Assembly (NCBI GenBank): GCA_002772815.1
Contig: PFDQ01000019.1
Span: 1 to 33,651, forward strand
Direction: 5' to 3'
DNA from: Candidatus Peregrinibacteria bacterium CG10_big_fil_rev_8_21_14_0_10_42_8
GTDB taxonomy: Bacteria; Patescibacteriota; Gracilibacteria; Peribacterales; Peribacteraceae
Length of the DNA stretch: 33,651 bases
The notes beneath the pieces are model-generated. The model saw only the letters and a program-made list of their open reading frames with translations, had not been told where the DNA came from and searched no databases. A program made the translations under genes and the position numbers. Positions within the stretch are counted from its first letter, which is position 1; each line of letters opens with the position of its first letter. Positions 30,514 through 33,651 of this stretch are shown here, piece after piece.

Positions 30514-31271
30514 ACAATGCTCTGTTCAGCAATTTTCTGACGCTGTGCAACAGCATTCCGAACGTTATCTAGTTGAGCAATTTTATCATCTATACCAATT
30601 GTCCAGTTAGCATGGTGCAAGGCAATGTCTCTTGGAACTGGAAAATCCATACCAGATTGCCATAGTCTATTTGGGTGAGTGCACCCGTTGATGTACGATT
30701 CTGGTAGGTAGTCGTAGCGAATTTGTTTTCCAAGTAATCTGTGCGAGTGCTGTATAATGTAGTTGAAGCATATTTGCTCCCTGTTTTCCCTTGGGGTTTG
30801 TTTCTTCACGAGTTCCAACAAACGTAATGTAAGATCGTTAGCTCTACAGATAAAAAACCCTGCACACAGTACATCAGGACCATGTGTGATATGGTCGTTG
30901 AGACACACAATGTCGTACCCTTCAATGGCATTCAGTAGATCTTCTGTAATAGGTTTGAAGATCTGAATATCAACGTCAGAGACAATAAAAACATCTCCCC
31001 AGTTCTCTTGGATTGCATTGAGTATCATGTTTTGTTTTTTTTCGAGGACTCCTGCAAAATTATGAGATTTATATTCTCCACCTGGAGTGTCTTCGAGCAA
31101 GGTGATGTGTGTATCAAATTGATTGCCGAGAGATGGGACAAAAAAATCTGTCGCGATTCCCTCGTAACTTTTTGTATAAGATGCGTAAAGTTTTAATGGT
31201 TCTGTCGCCATAGTTGTGCATGTTAACACTAATGTATTGGTCATGCTATCTATACATTGTTCGCATGTCAC
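30510..31271 (-). CDS. Glycosyltransferase-like protein (GT-A fold, DxD)
   Basis: 253 residues from GTG 31271, or 244 from ATG 31244, which reads MTNTLVLTCTTMATEPLKLY and is the more family-like start. FIVSDVDIQIFKPI at about 92-105 has the D-x-D that binds metal and nucleotide sugar. DIVCLNDH and GAGFFICRAND-type segments follow as in GT-A enzymes of the nucleotide-diphospho-sugar class. It is coupled by a four-base overlap to the acetyltransferase, so both probably build one surface glycan. The GTG also overlaps, in GTGA form, the stop of an upstream coding-like remnant. Confidence 0.7.
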   Translation of the reverse strand: MTCEQCIDSMTNTLVLTCTTMATEPLKLYASYTKSYEGIATDFFVPSLGNQFDTHITLLEDTPGGEYKSHNFAGVLEKKQNMILNAIQENWGDVFIVSDVDIQIFKPITEDLLNAIEGYDIVCLNDHITHGPDVLCAGFFICRANDLTLRLLELVKKQTPRENREQICFNYIIQHSHRLLGKQIRYDYLPESYINGCTHPNRLWQSGMDFPVPRDIALHHANWTIGIDDKIAQLDNVRNAVAQRQKIAEQSIV

Positions 31272-31438
31272 ATTGAAAAATGTCCACGCATAGCAATTGT
31301 TTTATCTGCTTCAAACCCTCCCATTTGGTGAGTAATATGCTCCATATCATCAAGAGACTCCGCATCATGGAGAATGAGGCAGAAGCGTATTGGGATGCTC
31401 AGAAGTACAGTTCTTTGTCGAAGAGAGTGGATAGACCA
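31268..31438 (-). pseudogene. Coding-like remnant between clpB and glycosyltransferase
   Basis: An open frame of 56 codons without a usual start codon near its beginning. It reads LSIPIRFCLILHDAESLDDMEHITHQ...ADKTIAMRGHFSM and stops at 31268 in a GTGA overlap with the next gene. The overlap and composition suggest it is the end of a real gene lost except for its tail. Not identified. Confidence 0.35.
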
Positions 31439-31446
31439 TTAGCAAT

Positions 31447-33651
31447 CTATTCAATTGTGATCTTTCCATCACGAAGAACGACATGTGCTGTTGATCCTTC
31501 TAACAATTTTCCTTCTATAATTTGCAATGACAACGCATTAAGAATAGATGTTTGGATCAGCCGTTTTAATGGTCTTGCTCCAAAAAGAGGGTCAAATCCT
31601 TCTTTTGCAAGTTGTGTCAGTGCTTCTTTAGAAACGTGTAATGTAATGCCTTTTTGTTGCAGGCGTTGTTCTACAAATTGTAACTGAAGCTCAACAATAT
31701 GTTTGATTTGTTCTTCGTCTAGGCTTTCGAAGATGATGATATCATCAATTCTATTGAGAAATTCTGGTCGGAAATGTGCACGTAGCACTGTGTGAATCTC
31801 GTCGACTGGTATGCGATCTCCTTTTTCAGTATGTTGTATGATGACATCACTTCCAAGGTTACTTGTCATGATAATAACCGTATTTTTAAAATCCACAGTA
31901 CGCCCTTTAGAGTCTGTCAGTCTGCCATCATCAAGTACTTGCAGAAGAATATTGAAAATCTCAGGATGTGCTTTTTCGATTTCATCGAGCAGAACAATGG
32001 TGTAGGGGTGCGTACGAACCGCTTCTGTGAGCTGTCCACCCTCCTCGTATCCTACATAACCAGGGGGCGAACCAACAAGGCGTGCTACCGAGTGTTTTTC
32101 AGAATACTCTGACATATCAATCCGTGTAATCTGATCTTCATTATCAAAAAGAAGTTCAGCTAGTGCCTTAGCAGTTTCTGTTTTTCCTACACCTGTTGGG
32201 CCAAGGAATAGGAACGAGCCAATAGGCTTATTTTCTTCTTGAATACCAGCTCGGCTACGGCGAATAGCATTACTGACTGCCTTCAGTGCTTCTTTTTGAC
32301 CAACAACACGCTGGGAAAGCATATCCTCCATATTTTTAAGCTTTTCCTGTTCTGCTGTAAGCATTTTTTCAATCGGTATACCTGTCCACCGTGAAGCAAC
32401 TTTTGCAATATCTTCTTCTGTTACTTCTTCACGCATAATAGGGTTATCCTTTTGGATTTTCATGAGTTCCTGCTGAGCATTCTGTAGTGTTTTTTCAAGA
32501 TCAGGAATACGCCCATAACGAATCTCTGCAGTGCGTTGCAGGTCTCCATTTCGTTCCGATTGTTCTGCTTCAGCTTTGAGACTATCAATCTCTTTACCTG
32601 ATTCCTTGATAACATCTACAAATTTTTTTTCATTCTGCCATCGTGCTTCGATAGTTTTCTGCTGCTCTTGTAAGTCAGATAGTTCTTTATCAATATCTTT
32701 TAATCGCTTCTTTGAATTCTCATCCTTCTCTTTCTTTAATGACTCTTTCTCAACTTCTAGTTGTCGTATACGACGGTCAAGTTGATCAAGTTCTGTTGGC
32801 TTGCTGCCCATTTCAATGCGGAGAACAGAGGCAGCTTCATCCATGAGGTCAATTGCTTTGTCTGGCAAGAAGCGGTCTGTAATGTAGCGATCCGACAATT
32901 GTACTGCAGCAACAACCGCATTATCTTGAATGCGTACACCATGGTGGACTTCGTATTTCTCTTTAATACCTCGTAAAATAGATATAGCATCTGATAAAGA
33001 AGGGGGATTGACGATAACAGGCTGGAATCGTCTTTCTAAGGCAACATCTTTTTCAATATACTTGCGATATTCCTTTAGGGTAGTTGCGCCAATAGTTCGA
33101 AGTTTTCCTCTAGCCAGTGAAGGCTTGAGAATATTCCCTGCATCCATTGATCCTTCTGAAGCTCCAGCACCAACAATAGTGTGTAGTTCGTCAATAAAGA
33201 GGATTAATTCTCCATTTGAGGCTTCGACTTCCTTCATCACACTTTTGAGACGGTCTTCAAATTCTCCACGATATTTTGTGCCAGCTATCATCGAGCCGAG
33301 GTCTAGGGAGAGTATTTTTTTATTGCTCAGTGAGTCGGGCACGTCGCCATCTATGATTTTTTTGGCAAGCCCCTCAACAATTGCTGTTTTACCAGTACCA
33401 GGTTCACCAACAAGCACAGGATTATTTTTTGTCCTTCTGGAAAGAATTTGCATCACTCGTCGAATTTCTTCATCACGTCCAATAACTGGGTCAATCTTTC
33501 CTTCAGCTGCCATTTGAGTGAAGTCTTGTGTATATTTTTCGAGTACGTGATATTTTCCTTCAGGATCAGGATCTGTAACTTTTTGCCCGCCACGAAGCTT
33601 TTGTAATTCCTTAAGAACTAACTTTTTGTCTACACTGCATAGTTTCTTCAC
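31447..33651 (-). CDS. clpB: ClpB disaggregase, partial (N-terminus beyond right edge)
   Basis: 734 codons open to the right edge. ClpB is the ATP-driven ring that extracts proteins from aggregates together with DnaK. Visible parts: first AAA+ domain with [12 protein letters not shown] and the pore loop GTKYRGEFE, a full coiled-coil middle domain ([16 protein letters not shown] and after), second AAA+ domain with [12 protein letters not shown] and pore loop GYVGYEEGG, and a C-terminal domain ending [12 protein letters not shown]. The end is shorter than in E. coli by little. The first visible codon (GTG) is most likely internal; the N domain is missing from the window. Regulation cannot be judged. 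Confidence 0.95.
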   Translation of the reverse strand: MKKLCSVDKKLVLKELQKLRGGQKVTDPDPEGKYHVLEKYTQDFTQMAAEGKIDPVIGRDEEIRRVMQILSRRTKNNPVLVGEPGTGKTAIVEGLAKKIIDGDVPDSLSNKKILSLDLGSMIAGTKYRGEFEDRLKSVMKEVEASNGELILFIDELHTIVGAGASEGSMDAGNILKPSLARGKLRTIGATTLKEYRKYIEKDVALERRFQPVIVNPPSLSDAISILRGIKEKYEVHHGVRIQDNAVVAAVQLSDRYITDRFLPDKAIDLMDEAASVLRIEMGSKPTELDQLDRRIRQLEVEKESLKKEKDENSKKRLKDIDKELSDLQEQQKTIEARWQNEKKFVDVIKESGKEIDSLKAEAEQSERNGDLQRTAEIRYGRIPDLEKTLQNAQQELMKIQKDNPIMREEVTEEDIAKVASRWTGIPIEKMLTAEQEKLKNMEDMLSQRVVGQKEALKAVSNAIRRSRAGIQEENKPIGSFLFLGPTGVGKTETAKALAELLFDNEDQITRIDMSEYSEKHSVARLVGSPPGYVGYEEGGQLTEAVRTHPYTIVLLDEIEKAHPEIFNILLQVLDDGRLTDSKGRTVDFKNTVIIMTSNLGSDVIIQHTEKGDRIPVDEIHTVLRAHFRPEFLNRIDDIIIFESLDEEQIKHIVELQLQFVEQRLQQKGITLHVSKEALTQLAKEGFDPLFGARPLKRLIQTSILNALSLQIIEGKLLEGSTAHVVLRDGKITIE

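Noticed and set aside
31280-31687. 135-codon plus-strand frame over the clpB end
   Set aside because: Most of it is antisense to the conserved C-terminus of ClpB; only the first part is free and unrecognised.
1-33651. CRISPR arrays, rRNA genes, insertion sequences
   Set aside because: No regularly spaced repeats, rRNA sequence or transposase gene was seen; the Cas4-like protein is DUF2779 and not near any cas gene.

Overview
The window looks like a piece of a small-genome bacterial chromosome, most probably from the Candidate Phyla Radiation (Patescibacteria). The clues are an alanyl-tRNA synthetase of only 599 residues with no C-terminal domain, compact gene spacing with frequent 1-11 base overlaps, a small secreted protein of a type I associate with Patescibacteria, and several promoters placed so that transcripts would begin at or within a few bases of the start codon (leaderless mRNAs). 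UGA is used as a stop, so the Gracilibacteria-type recoding does not apply. I cannot place it below that level.

Region 1-3182 holds surface proteins: a left-truncated secreted FN3-like protein, a small membrane-anchored protein, and a secreted protein with Ig-like and EGF-like modules whose reading frame is split in a glycine-rich linker. A nucleotidyltransferase plus small partner (AbiEii-like, possibly toxin-antitoxin) follows.

Region 3183-6328 is a foreign-looking, GC-rich two-gene cassette: a PaaK/LuxE-like acyl-activating enzyme and a LuxC-like acyl-CoA reductase/aldehyde dehydrogenase. It has a roughly 500-base 5' region containing hairpins, Shine-Dalgarno sites and a strong UUCG-loop terminator. 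No luciferase genes are present.

Region 6514-16094 is a defence/mobile island. It contains a DUF5677 protein; a leftward four-gene operon (XRE-Panacea antitoxin, RelE-like toxin, DUF2779 Cas4-like/DEDD nuclease, 45-residue protein); a truncated second copy of the nuclease gene; a single-chain type ISP/IIG-like restriction-modification enzyme; a promoter-terminator unit that would make a ~50-nt RNA; an overlapping NYN ribonuclease-Fic pair; and a frameshifted stub of a serine recombinase.

Region 16081-17246 holds two unknown genes fired divergently from perfect TATAAT boxes, then tRNA-Asn(GTT) with a structured leader. Region 17396-26543 is a leftward run of seven tightly packed genes: AlaRS, a secreted/membrane protein, a membrane glycosyltransferase-like protein, an RNA methyltransferase-like protein, a small HTTM partner, an HTTM-DCC fusion and a Pif1-like helicase.

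Region 26651-33651 carries an RsbW-like kinase, then DsbB, a polysaccharide pyruvyl transferase and MurB rightward, and leftward a ClpB gene (cut by the right edge), a glycosyltransferase-like protein and a hexapeptide acetyltransferase. Together these suggest cell-envelope polysaccharide modification and extracytoplasmic disulfide formation.
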